A stretch of 64,000 bases of DNA from NCBI GenBank assembly GCA_009193035.1, contig SWDT01000081.1:62001-126000 (forward strand), in the 5' to 3' direction. The stretch is from Halicephalobus mephisto. Lineage: Eukaryota > Nematoda > Chromadorea > Rhabditida > Panagrolaimidae. This document shows positions 34,304-46,298 of this stretch, in pieces. Positions within the stretch are counted from its first letter, which is position 1. Every line of letters begins with the position of its first letter. The translations under genes and the position numbers were made by a program. The notes beneath the pieces are model-generated. The model was given only the letters and a program-made list of their open reading frames with translations, searched no databases and had not been told where the DNA came from.

Positions 34304-36059
34304 ATGTCTGGGAATTCAGGTCTTGCCTACGATATTCGACAACCTCTGAAGTTTTCATTTCTCGGATTCGATGACGAATTTACAAAGGAAATTGTGGACA
34401 AAGCCCCGTTCAACCTCGGTTTGGAGTACCCCAATGAAGATCTCACGATGACCTTGCCGGTCTGGATCGACAACATTTGTGCCTTTCCTGGACAAGCCAT
34501 TCCTGTCTGTGGATACGAATACTACGAGTTTTATGAAGGTGCCAAGAACAAATCTGGATATGTCGGAATCATACCCCACGCGAAGAAGTCAGATCCACGT
34601 CCAAGGGGCACTATATACAAAGTTTGTCTTTTGTTTATTTGTAAATTATGTATTTTTATATAGAAGCAGGAAAACCCATTTTCAATAGGGTATTTTGGTA
34701 TTAAGTTTGGTTTTTCCGATATTGATTAGTAGCTTCATATATGAAAATTAATCCTAGAGGGTTCTATACCTTACATATTCTACTTTACAAATTCTCAGAA
34801 CTGTCTAGAAATATTATATTTCTAAGGAATTAATTTCAAAATCATATAAAATTACGAAATAGTCTAAAATCAAAATTGTCACGTAGGCTACTCTAATTTC
34901 TAATGTCTTGAAAATCCCCGTTGAAACACTTTTGAAGAACGTCTGTTTCTACTCTTTACAGCAGGGATTTCAGATTGTTCACCTCTCTGAAAAAGGAAAT
35001 GATGAGTTCTTCACTGTCCGACTTTTGGCTTATTACGTGTTCCATCCATCAATCGATGTTTTTATGCCGAAATTTCTCCTAGAACCTGTGAATCTCGGCT
35101 GTATTGAAGTCCACATCGTGCTAGAATCTCTACATCCTTTGACTTTAGAAATTATGAGGGACAAGGAAACAATCATTCCTTCTCAAGCTAATCGGTTTTT
35201 CCGGAGCCATCGTTGGGTAAGTTTTTTGTTTTTTCAGAAACGTAATTTTAAAAAGCGGCATGTTCTTCGGATTTTTTGAATTCCCGTGCTGGACAAGTAG
35301 AAATAGAAAAGTGACAATTTGATATCTGATTGCCAAAATTAACTGGCTTATTTTTTATCTGAATTTTAAAAATTCGTGTGGAGACAGTTTCATAACAATC
35401 CCTATTTTTGTTTTTTATCGTTTTGATTGTTGAATTTCAGCCTGATCTTTTGGAGAAAATCAAATCTTATTACCGAGAAATTGGTTTGCCTGAAGAGTAC
35501 ATTAACGTAGCAATGGAACAATCTCCTGCTCGGATCAGTTACTACTTGTCTGAGATGGTTATCCTCAGTTATGACGAGAAAGTCACTTTGTTCAATGCAA
35601 TTTCCATAGAAGGTCGTATCGCTCTTGCTCTGGATCTAATCCAGAGTTACCGAGGTATCTGTTGTCAAGAATGTGGGAAAGATATTCAATCTGATGGACC
35701 TCAAGTGATATGCGTCACGGGTATTTGTCCCTTGTTTTACAACAGAGGTTCAATTTTTGGATTTTACTTTAATTTACAAATGAATTTCAGGTGGCTTTGC
35801 TCATCGTGCGTTGACAATGAAGTGCGAAGATCAAGATCGCAGAACCCCCTTTGTTCCCTACGATAGTTGGTTTCCAGATTATCGTTGGAGTTATTTGAAC
35901 TGTAATCGATGCACAAACCACTTGGGATGGGTTTTCATGCAATCAGAAGGAGGCGTGCAGCCAGTGTTCTTTCAAGGCATCAGAATGGCTCAAATCGCGA
36001 TAAAAAGAACAACAAAAGATGTCAATGGAACTGAGAAAATTGCCGTCATTGAAGAATGA
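34304..36059 (+). CDS. CRBN: Cereblon orthologue (Lon-like + CULT domain)
   Basis: Exons 34304-34621, 34962-35216, 35441-35747 and 35791-36059 give 382 aa. The N-terminal Lon-like part has PVWIDNICAFPGQAIPV, matching the PGQTLPL region of cereblon. The helical linker contains MEQSPARISYYLSEM and FNAISIEGRIALALDLIQSY. The CULT domain (about 265-370) has CCQECGKDI and LNCNRCTNHLGW, the two Cys pairs of the zinc site. The three tryptophans that cage the glutarimide/cyclimide ligand in human cereblon (W380, W386, W400) are all present in YDSWFPDYRW and HLGWVF. Cereblon is the substrate receptor of a Cul4-DDB1 ubiquitin ligase. The DDB1-binding helices are harder to judge. Two donors are GTTTGT and GTTCAA, weaker than usual. 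Confidence 0.85.
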
Positions 36060-36480
36060 TCTTGCGGGTTGCCTATGTACATAATGTAGATACTACTCGG
36101 AGAATTTACCAAGGTCTATAATTATTTATTTTGAAGATCTTTATACAGATTACAAAGTCAAGGGTAAGGACGTCGAAGTCACGTAGAAGTCGTTACGATC
36201 AAAGTATGAAAAAACTCCTCTGAAGCAGCATCAAATGCTGTAATCAAATGTTTCTATCGATACTAGATTCAATTCTTAGTAATTGAATATGTTAGTTTTT
36301 TAACTCTAAATGAAAGATTCAAGTTACTAAATTGGTTCCTCACAATGGGTTAGGGAGAGAATTAAGTTAAAGTAGAAAATGTGTTTTCCACAACATTCAA
36401 TCATATCTAAATGTTTCAAGAAAATGGTTCATTATTCTTGATATACATAATGAACAACGATTGAACTATTCAAACGATTA
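36060..36480. other. Convergent 3' region, nothing recognised
   Basis: The 421 bp between the cereblon stop and the WDR70 stop on the opposite strand presumably hold both 3' UTRs. No exon or repeat was seen. Confidence 0.5.
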
Positions 36481-38475
36481 TCACGCATTTAATCTGGGGA
36501 CTTTATACTCCGGTTCTTCCTCCTCTTCTTCTGGATCCTGGAAAATCGGCACAGGTTGTGTCCTCTTGTAAGCATTATTGATATATAACGGTTCCTTCTC
36601 AGCTGCTTCAGCATGCTTCAAAATCGATGCTCTTACATCATTATCACTGAACGTCTGATTTTTCGAAGTTCCCAATTCTTTCGCAATGTATGAATGCAAT
36701 GTTCCGCCAGCTTTTGCCAATCTACCTCCTGCACTTCCTCCTGCCATAGGCATTTCTGCTGGTTTTCTGAATTCAGGTTTCTTTCTTCCACTCTGCATTC
36801 TGAGTACTCTTTTAATTCTCCATTCTGTAATTTCCTTTTCTTCACCTTCTTCTCCACGTGGTTGGAACATTTCAAGGGCAAGAGGAGCAATAATCATTTC
36901 TTCTTTCACAATTTCATTAGCACGAGATCTCTTAACAGGTCTAGTTGCACATAAAATGGCTCCACGTACACTGCTTTTCGGGTCGTAGTAAATCTTACAT
37001 GTTCCATCAGTAAATCCAACAAGAATTTGATCCAATTTCGGATGCCATACGCAAGAAACTGCTCCAACATTAGGATATTCCACTTTGTACATAAGATCCA
37101 AGTTCTCGCTGTTGAAAAATAGCAATGAACCTGAATCTTTACCCTTTCCTTCTCTCTTAGATGTAGTAGTAAACACAAATTCTCCACGAGGACTATATCC
37201 ACAGGAAGTTTGGACAAACATGCAACTGAGATCCTTGACTTCATGCAGAGGAGTCTTCAATTTCTCCACTCCGAAAAGCTTTAACGTGTCATCCACTGAA
37301 AATAGATAAATAATAAATTTAATCAACTTAAAAAACCTACTTCCTCTGCTGATAATCCTTTTCCCATCTGGTGAAAAATCAATTGAACAAACCGATCCAT
37401 TATGAGCATTTCTGTTCAAATACTTGGGAATATTAAACGAACCATATTTCCAAATCATAATTGATCCATCATCGCATCCAGCAGCAATTAATTTCCCGTC
37501 CAAAGAATAGCAGCACGTTGTTGGAATTGCTTTTCTTCCTCCTGCGTTTTTAACTTTGATAATTTTCCTATGAGTATTGACACATTTCGTTATTTGTTTG
37601 TAGTCATCTAGATTCCAGATTCTAATACTTCCATCATCAGAACAAGATAAAAATTCATTCTTATTAATTGGATGAAAAGTAACGTGATTCACAGCGGCCG
37701 TATGTCCTTTAGTGTTCCCAATATCGACCAAATACTGATCTCCTCTGACAGTTTCGGTCCATTGTTTCCCGACTTTATCCAATATCCGGATTTGGGCTTC
37801 AGAACTTCCTACAAGTAGATTCTCTCCATTTTTACTGTAAGCCAGTGAATTAATCACATGAGTTTCACACGGAAAAGCTTCTCGAAACGGTTTCATAGAC
37901 GAATCCATTTTCTGGAAATCAAAAAATTGAACAGCAAAATTCTGTCCACCAGTCACGAATTTAGATCCTGAACCATCGAACGAAATGGCAGTCACGGGTT
38001 TTTGACCATGAACAATATTCGCTTCATATGTAGCGGGGATCAAGCTAGAAATTGTCACATCTTCGTCATCATCTTCTACGTTTTTCGAATCTGCGTCTGT
38101 TTGGACACTCGTGTCCGGTACGAATCCTGGAGGCAATGCTGGACCAATATCATCCTCATCATCGCTCAATTCTGTTTCTGTTTTATCAGAAGATCGTTGA
38201 CCAATCTAAAAGTAATATTTTTATATAAAAACTTCAGCAAATCCTACTTTGTCAGTTCCTCCATCTCCACTTGGCAATCTGACAGCTGCGAGTCGTTGTT
38301 CGACTCCATTTTCTTCTCCTGAATCATTTGTTTCAAAGTTGCTAGTCGTTTTCTGATTCTCAACATTTCTAAGTTGTTGTTCGTGAATAGTCGTTTGGAA
38401 AATCTCTTCAAAATTGAATTGCCTCGCTTTTTTGCTGGCATTCTTATTTGTTTGGTGACTTTCTTCTTCTGACAT
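36481..38475 (-). CDS. gad-1: WDR70 / GAD-1, WD40-repeat protein
   Basis: Exons 38475-38248, 38205-37341 and 37295-36481 give 635 aa (human WDR70 is about 654). The N-terminus has KKARQFNFEEIFQTT, the WDR70-specific helix, and the acidic DDEDDIGPALPPGF motif. WD repeats follow from about residue 130 to 450 (for example EFLSCSDDGSIRIWNLDDY, GCDDGSIMIWKYG and SPDGKRIISRG). The C-terminal tail carries PEFRKPAEMPM and a basic-acidic end. In C. elegans the orthologue gad-1 is needed for gastrulation. In yeast and humans WDR70 acts in DNA-break resection with the H2B ubiquitin ligase. The start lies 307 bp downstream of the Mis12-like stop on the same strand, consistent with an operon position. Confidence 0.9.
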
Positions 38476-38781
38476 CGTTTACCGATACCTTTTCCCTAAA
38501 ATAACAACAAAATAAAGATAAAATTTCAACAAAAAAATTACGAAATATTACTCACTTTCGCTTTCTTCACTTTCATATATGGAACAAGAAAATCAACAAT
38601 TTCCAACCGGAGGAATCTGAAATACCAAGCCAACAACCCTGGAAGATTGTTGACTGTCGAGAAAGTTAACAAAGAAAAAAACTAGTTAGAATAGATATTC
38701 ATTGGATACACTTGGCCAGTTTCACAAAACATAAGTGTTTCAAAACGTTCATTCAGACTTGGATTACATCAGTTTTCGTTA

Positions 38782-39341
38782 CTAAAGCATTGATAAATTT
38801 TCTTTAACGTCTGCCAATTCTTCAATTGCTTCCATCATGGCTTTGGCATTCTTTTTTTCTGCTTTCACAATCGCTAGCTGAGTCTTCAACTCTATAATTC
38901 GTTTCTTTTCTTGTTCAATTGCTGCTGTAATTTCTCTTTCGTCATTATGTCGTTGTGCTTCAATGAGAGACTCGTCTTCCGCACGTGTAATGTGATCGGG
39001 AATTTTCAAAGCAGTCCCCATCAAATAAGCCTGTAATTTCATCAAAAAACTCATTAAAATTAATCTACGCTTACCTTCCATTTTTCCAACAAATAATCCA
39101 TCTTTCCTTGTTGGAAAAGCCCGTTCAAAAGTTCGTTTCTAAAAGCGTCGATTTGTTCTTGAGTTTTGTTGGAATCAACAAGCTGATTAACCATAGATTC
39201 CACAGCTTCTGCCCAAGTCGAAATCAAAACATTAAAAACTTCATCAACAAATCCATTAACGGTGAATCCATAGAAACGGTAAAGGAAAGGATCATCAATG
39301 TTGGCGATGGACTGTTCGTTGCCGCTATTTGTGTCGGACAT
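38782..39341 (-). CDS. mis-12: Mis12-like kinetochore protein
   Basis: Exons 39341-39075 and 39030-38782 (44-nt intron) give 171 aa. The N-terminal helix DPFLYRFYGFTVNGFVDEVF matches the FFGFTPQxF signature of the Mis12 head, and the rest is predicted coiled coil (NDEREITAAIEQEKKRIIEL). Short length fits nematode Mis12. The Mis12 complex joins centromeric chromatin to the KNL1/NDC80 microtubule-binding parts of the kinetochore. ATG is preceded by TTGTTTAGCTGCA, a good trans-splice acceptor, 156 bp after the Zwilch stop. Identification rests mainly on the N-terminal motif, and another small coiled-coil protein is possible. Confidence 0.6.
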
Positions 39342-39496
39342 TGCAGCTAAACAAAATTCAAAAATTAAAAAAGCCAAAAAAGCAAAAATAAACGAGGAAT
39401 TAAACCTCTCAAAACCATCATGATAAAAATCAACTGTACAGTTAATACAATAGTTAAATATCACATGACCGTTATAAATTCACACCGTACATTGCA

Positions 39497-41491
39497 TTAA
39501 TTAGCATTGACATGAGATAACATAATCGAAACACCGTAGAATTCCTTGCTTGCATCGAACTTCTTAGCATCATCACCTTTCTTCAAACTATCTGAAGAAT
39601 TGTCAATAACCGGGGCATTTTCATCGACCTCCATTTCCACGTCGTCGGTGATTTCATCCTTGGTCAAGGATTCCTGAAGTTGTCGAGACAGATTACTGTT
39701 CTCTGCATGTTGCCATTCAAGTCTGGAAGTAAAATGAAAAACAAATTCGATCCTCGGCTTCGTTGCTTTGGAGTTCATGAAGAACTTCTTATGAACTCGC
39801 CAATCAGTTAAATTATTGTCAATTAGGACAGAAGAATGAATATTCTTAGTAGTAAATGTGTAAACATGAGTTACTGGGTCAGTTACTTCCGGAGAACAGT
39901 AATGCCGAAGAGTGTTTCTGCAAAAAACATCATTTCAAAAAATTTAAACTTCCAAACTTGCCTTGTGAACTGGACTAATTCAGTATTGTCGAATCTGATG
40001 AATTTCCGCAAACAGTTGACGGTTTGCAGAGACAGGAAAATGGGCAACACTTTACGAGGATCGTCTCCAGAGCCATTGCCGGACGAAAAGAACGGCTCCA
40101 GATCAGTCAAAGATGGCAAACACTTTTGGTGCACGAAATGAGTTCCGATAAACCCCTTTAAATACGCCACACCGAGTTCAAGAAGCATTTGGGTACAAGA
40201 TAAAGGTTCCAAAATCATGTTCGGAAAAACATCGGTTGTTCTGAACATTTGAGCCAGAATAGACTTGTTGAAAGAACTGACGGGGACAGTTAGTCTTCTG
40301 GTCCTGATTCCATTGATGATCAACTCCAGAGATCTCTTCAAAGTAGCATGAGAACGGCATTCCTTCAATATGGGCCAGAGCACAACGGAGAAGTCATCGA
40401 TGTTGCTGTCGTCGTTTTTGCTGACGTCTTGGATGAACTTCTGAACGTTGTCAACGACCTTCTGATTCAATCCAGTCTCCATCCACTTCGTCGCGCCGTC
40501 AGTGATCCATCTAATCAAAGCCATGACGAAAGAGACATCGCCGGTGAGCAGCAGGTTGCCGATTCTGGAATCCTTCCATCCGACGGAAAACCTGACTTGG
40601 TGAGTTGAATGGAGAGGAGGAGGAGCGAAGTAGTCCACATTGGAACCATAGGGAACCCAATTGGAGTGAATACTGAGGCTGGAGGAGATAAAACCAGGTT
40701 CTGCAGATTCAGCGTGTTTGAAGATGGAGTAGTCGGTGGAAACAAAGTTCCTACAAATGTACTTTAGTTGCGTCGGTAGCTTCAAGTTCGAAATCATCCT
40801 CTTGTAAACCATTGATCCCTTGCCGAGAAGATCCATTTTAAGATGGATGTTAGAGGGTTTGTAGTAGCCAGTCAACATGGACATTCTGCCGTCGTCCATG
40901 TCCGTCGGAATGAGGATCCAAGAGAAGTTAGGAGCAGACCGGAGCATATGAGGATTCTTGCGGAATCTAAAGGACAATTTTAATGAGTCAGAAGGAAGTA
41001 AAGATCTGAACAAACCTCTCGATGAGCTGTGAAGCGGCGACACTGGTCATCGGGTTGCATGCAAGGGGAAACCGGGGTTTGTCAACGACATAAGACACAT
41101 CAAGTTCCAGATTAGAACCCTCGACATTGGACAAATCAGCAATTTCCAAGGGTAATGGGTTTCCAGCGAGAGTAATGTCGCCATAACGAGCACAAGCGTC
41201 GAAATCCGTTAAATCCTGCGTTTTCGAGTTGATCCTTCTCAATTCATCATCAGATGGTCTGTTAGTTCCGTCTGGAGTCTACAACAAAAGAACCGATATA
41301 TCAGAAATAATGAAAATAAAAACCTTTGAAGAAGGGTGGTCAAAAACAAGGGCCGGTTTGTTTCCAAAAATATCGGCAAGTTTGGTCAAGTACGGAACTT
41401 CATTCAACGCCACTAACCGAACTCGAGTTCTGCCTTCGTCGATGAGAATGGATCCATTTGGAGAATCTTCGAAAGCCCGAGCACTCAGCAT
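39497..41491 (-). CDS. zwl-1: Zwilch, RZZ kinetochore complex subunit
   Basis: Exons 41491-41324, 41278-41016, 40966-39962 and 39917-39497 give 618 aa (human 591). Shared landmarks with human Zwilch, in order: the NPLPL and ACNPMTS region, SWILIPTDMDDGRMSMLTGY, SIHSNWVPYGSNVDYFAPPP with the LADGLRTGVTEWLE counterpart LIRWITDGATKWMETGL, and MLLELGVAYLKGFI near the C-terminus. Zwilch with Rod and ZW10 recruits dynein and Mad1-Mad2 to kinetochores. The last intron needs a GC donor (ACAAG|GCAAGT) to stay in frame, because the GT alternative leads to stops. The final ~60 residues are acidic (DDVEMEVDEN). Confidence 0.82.
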
Positions 41492-41715
41492 AATCGAAAA
41501 CGAAGATTCATGAAATCTAAAAAGCAAAATCAAAGAAAATCAAAAAAGTCGAGTGTGTTTATTCCCGCGTTCCCGTTTTTCGCTTCGAGACCCTTGTTTT
41601 TTGAAAACACCGAGAAATCCAATTTGTTATTTCTTTTTTTGTGAACTTGTATTTTATTTATTTATGAAGATTATTTATTAGTTTTTATGCTGTCTGTATT
41701 TACTACAGCCGTGCA
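41492..41715. promoter_or_regulatory. Divergent Zwilch / vps-52 spacer
   Basis: 224 bp between divergent start codons, T-rich near the vps-52 side. It presumably carries the promoter of the Zwilch-Mis12-WDR70 group and of vps-52. No named site recognised. Confidence 0.45.
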
Positions 41716-44462
41716 ATGATGGAAGTCCCGAAGGAAATGGAAACAGTGACTCCTTCGACCGCGAAGTCGCTACTCGACGTGGATGATGAGAACGTACTTG
41801 AATCCCTGGAAACCGGGATGGATCTGAGGGAGTACTCCGCTACTGTAGAGGAGAAGCTGAAGGGGGCTCACAGACTGGCCGTGGAAGACTGTATCGCCGA
41901 AGCTGACAACCTGGCCACTCTCCACGAGGAAATCACGACCTGTGATCGAGTTTTCGAGGTTTGTTGGAGGTTTTTATATATCGATTTCCACCCATTCTCA
42001 TCTACAGGCGTTAGAAACCACTCTGTCGACATTCTTAGCTGAGTTAGGAACCGTCAGTGCAGATATGAAGAGACTACAGGAACAATCCGTCTTGATTACT
42101 CAGCAGTTGCATAACCGACAACTTGTTCGAGCAGAGTTGAGTCAGTTCGTCGATGATATGGTTGTTCCCCACACCATGATCCGAGGGATTCTGGAGAGAG
42201 ATGCTAACGAACCTGAATTTATCGAACAACTCCATGAATTACAACATAAGCTTCAGTTCGTCAAGGCCCAGGAATTCAAAGAAGCCAAATCTGTCGCCGA
42301 CGTCCATGATGTGATTGAAAATTTAAAACTTAAGGTAAGGTATTCATTATTGTTACACTTCCCCGAAAATTACGTACTTCAGGCTCTGGAAAAAACTCGA
42401 GAATGGTTGCTCACTAAGATATCTCTCTTCAAAAAACCATTGACAAACTACCAAATCCCCCAGAATTCTCTTTTAAGAAATCGGTTCTTTTACGAATTCA
42501 TGCTCGCTAACGATCGACAATTAGCTAGAGAAGTGAGTGATTTATTTAATTAATCAATTAGATTGTTTTTCATTTGCAAAAATTACATCCTGTGCAAAAA
42601 CAGCCACGAAAATGAAACAATATTAACCTAAGGCTTCTTCAGTGTTCCGTTTTGACTGCAGACTCTTTAATTGACACCATGAGCACAATATTAACTTTTA
42701 GATACCAACCTAAAGCCCCTAATTAAGGATATCATTTAATAACCTAGTTTTATTTTTCCCTTACTGCATGAGGACTAGTCGTAAAAAGGACAAAAATCAT
42801 CAAATTTAAAGGAAATGAAATCTGAAATGCACTTTGTCAATGATATCAAATATTGACATGTCTCTTATGATTTATACCTGCAGTTATCGCAGGAAACAAG
42901 ATAGAATTTTTGTTGATATGACTCAATTAGGATAATTGTTTAGGAAAACTCCAGTTAATGAATATTGTCGCATGTGAAAAATTAAAAAATCCCTGCAAAT
43001 TTTGCTAATTTAAGTAAATTACTTCAGATCAAAGAAGAGTATGTCGATACATTGAGCAAAATGTTCTTCACCTACTTCAAAACTTACGTTTCGAGACTGT
43101 TCAAACTCCAAATGGCAGACTCGGCTAAAAAGGAAGACTTACTCGGGGCGGATGATTCTGTAAAGACTGGTGGAGCTTTTGGATTCCTCTCCGGGAAGCC
43201 AAATGCGAGAAGCAGAGCTACAGTCTTCTCCCTAGGAAAGAGGGATTCTCTAATAACAACGGATCTTCTGGCTCCATTGATTGTGCCTCATGCAGCTCAA
43301 CAAGCGAATGAGACAGTGAGTTTTTGTTTTTTATCGTTTACGAAATGTGATAATTGTAGTTCCAATTTGAATCCATATTCCGGTCAATTCATTATGCCCT
43401 AGTTGATCATTGTTCTCATGAATACTTGTTCATCTGCGACTTCTTCATGGTCAACGGACAATCTTCAGTTGACCTTTTCACTCAAGTAATGGGGAAAGCT
43501 ATTACTCATTTACTAGTAAGAACTAATGTTGTTATTGTTTTTAATTCCTGCAATTTCAGAAGACTTTCGAAGAACGGATATCGGCTAACTTTGACGCCAT
43601 ATCATTATTCCTTTGTATCTGCCTTTGTGCTAAGTATATTGAATTAATGGAAGAAAGATCCGTAGTTGCGATCGATGGATATTGGGATGCGCTTGAGAGA
43701 ATGCTCTGGTTGAGGTTAGAAACAGTAATGAATCTTCACAATGAATCGGTGCGAAATCTTGATGTAAAAAAACTACCGACTCCAGTAGACACTAGGCCTC
43801 ATTATGTCATCAGAAGGTACGCTGAATTCACGTGTGCTTTCCTTGTTTGCAGTGAGCTTAGTGGAAGAAAGACGGACAAAAAGCTTCAAGCCCTTCTGAA
43901 TGCCCAGCAAACGGAAGTAGAAGGATTGTTGAATAGATTGGCAGCAGGATTGAAGGCAAAGAAGGAGAAACTAGTCTTTCAAATTAATAATTATGATATT
44001 ATTTTGACTGTTTTGGATGAAAAACTCCAATCGGAGACCAAAGAAAGGACGAGTTTCTGGGAACTCCAACAGAACAAGATCAATGCTTACGTCGAGGAAG
44101 TTCTCTACCCCCACTTCCATGCCTTGATTCAGTTCGTGAATGAATGTGAACCTCTGATTGAACAGAACCATGGAACATTGCTGGCGAGACACACGAATAA
44201 GGTCATGCCGTTGGTCAGGTCTTTTGGGGCAGACTGGAAACGGTCCATGGAAGCAGTCAATCATGAAGTTCTTCAGTCCTTCACTAACTTCAAAAATGGG
44301 ACGAATATCCTACAGACTGCATTTACTCAGTTCATTCAGTACTACCAAAGATTCAACAAAGTTCTTGCTCATGAAGCTTTTGCAGAATGTACAATTAAGC
44401 AAGAACTTGTCAACGTCCATCATATTATGATGGAATTGAAGAAATATAAACCCATGTATTGA
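41716..44462 (+). CDS. vps-52: VPS52, GARP/EARP tethering complex subunit
   Basis: Six exons (41716-41958, 42008-42334, 42383-42532, 43028-43315, 43360-43515, 43560-44462) give 688 aa (human 723). The N-terminal coiled coil has ADNLATLHEEITTCDRVFE and LHNRQLVRAELSQFVDDMVV, highly characteristic of VPS52. The SAC2-like region contains YVDTLSKMFFTYFKTYVSRL and ends FIQYYQRFNKVL near the C-terminus. GARP tethers endosome-derived vesicles at the trans-Golgi. Intron 3 is long (495 nt) and the others are 43-49 nt. An AATAAA lies about 45 bp past the stop. Its 3' end converges on the minus-strand cyclin gene 90 bp away. Confidence 0.93.
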
Positions 44463-44551
44463 TAGGGTTGAAATGAGAATTTGGGAAAAATTTAACAAAC
44501 TTTTGAAATAAAAATGATAACTCGAAATATTGATGAAATAACAAACAAGAC

Positions 44552-45693
44552 CTAAATAGTTTTGGCCATAATCCTGAGGATTCCGCTTATGGCATCAGAG
44601 ACATCACTCTCTGCTAAAATCGCAATAGCAGCGAGATCCGGTAGTAACTGGTTGGAGAATAACTGACCGTGGGCGCAAATGACGCCTACGAGACATGCGG
44701 CAATTCCCAGGAGGCAATAATCTTGAGCAACTCGTCTGATTCTTCCGGAAGTGATAACAACCGGGTTCTTTCCATGGACAATTCGCAAGATTTCTGTGTA
44801 CACTGCATCCCGGTTCAAGAAGACAAAATCCAAGGTAAATAAGGCGTATCTGTAAATGGCATCAATGTTTCCTCCGAGATCTGCATGTTTCCGTACTGAA
44901 AATGGAATGTTTACCGTAGTTCAATGACGAGCTCTTACCTAACAATGAAAGATAGGTTTCAACACATTGAGAAGGAGATCTGCGAGCTTGGACGTTGAAA
45001 TCCAATGAAGCGAGGATTCTCAACTCGGACTTTTGGATCATGTCCTCGGTGTAGGGGAATCCGAGAGCTGTCAAAGCTTTTCTGACATCTACCTTCGAAA
45101 GACTCTAGAGAAATATTAAAGCGGAGAAAATAAAGCAAAATTTACCTCATGGAAGCTCTGCATCTTGGACGCAATCTGGATAGCTGTGCACATCCTAAGA
45201 GTTAACTGCCGTGAGAGAATCGTCATAGACTTGTTCCATAACCTCCACTTGTCTTCATTGCTTCGTTCAGATTTCGCAACAAGATCATATAACAACAAGG
45301 TCTGATTGCACATGAATCTGGGAAGAAGTTATATAAGAAGTAAATTTAAAAAACCATACCTATCGAAGATATCCAGTGCCTGGTACTTGACATCATCTGG
45401 CAATCTCAGTCTTGCGCAAATTGTGAAGATTTGTGAAACAGTCCTTGGGGTGATGAAGAAGCCGGTTTTGTATTCATCAAAAGCAGCAATGTAATCACTG
45501 TTCTCAGAGGCTAGCACAGTGATGAACTCCTCCGCAATTGAGTCGGGCAAAAGTCCAGAAGCATCGAAAAAATTGGGTCCACAGAAACCTACTCTGTTTG
45601 CTGACTAAAATTCATCCCAATCAACGTGAGAATGATAATCCTAAATCAACTTACTGTAATAGAACTAGTAGAAGTGTCGGAATCATGGGGCAT
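44552..45693 (-). CDS. cosa-1: COSA-1/CNTD1-like meiotic cyclin
   Basis: Exons 45693-45655, 45604-45360, 45317-45146, 45104-44939 and 44895-44552 give 321 aa. A cyclin N-box spans about residues 85-185: YQALDIFDRFMCNQTL, LTLRMCTAIQIASKMQSFHE, then FPYTEDMIQKSELRILASLDF. The divergence from cell-cycle cyclins and the length fit CNTD1, whose C. elegans orthologue COSA-1 marks and licenses crossover sites in pachytene. The C-terminal part (VAQDYCLLGIAACLVGVICA) is a poorly conserved second cyclin-like fold. The first exon codes only 13 residues. Assignment is by cyclin-box pattern and length, and another divergent cyclin is possible. Confidence 0.7.
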
Positions 45694-46298
45694 CGTTAGA
45701 AATGCCTGACTAACAAGATTATTTCACGTGAGAAATACCGTAATTTCCGTTCGAGAACACAACCAGCCATTTAATAATTAGTGAAAAAGTCCTGTTTGGC
45801 AAAATAAAACCGAAAAGATCTCATTTCCAAATAAACCTCTTTCGTTCATTGTAATAATGAACAAGAAATTCTTATATGGCAACATAAACTGGAAGATCTT
45901 TTTGTTTCCAAATAAACTTTTTTCGCTTCTTGACTAAATGATCTACGAAATTTCCCGCGTTTTTAAAATTCGTTTTGCGTCTTGATTAGTGTCCTCTGCC
46001 TGCTGTCTCTTGAGCCTCACTTGATGAAGTCAGATGCTCACTGGACTTTGCCTGTTAGTCAACAAGAGAACACGTACAATTACCAAAGTTTTAATCATGA
46101 AATTTTTGTTTTTCTTGATGTTCCTCCATATATTGACACTCCTTTCAGTTCCATGCTGACAGCTATAAGAGCATTATTTTCCCCAAAGCTGACGAACTGG
46201 TGCACAATTTATGTATTTTGAGACTATCAATGCTCGTGTTTGTGCTGGTTTTGTCTTGTAATCATTATTTTTCAGATAGACTCTGTGGATCGATTGAA
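45694..46298. other. Divergent spacer with a short coding-like ORF
   Basis: The 605 bp between the cyclin and dehydrogenase starts include a + strand ORF from ATG 46024 to a stop at 46221 (65 codons, balanced composition, with DVPPYIDTPFSSML). A TTTTTCAG acceptor lies at 46267-46274, just upstream of the dehydrogenase ATG. Confidence 0.45.
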
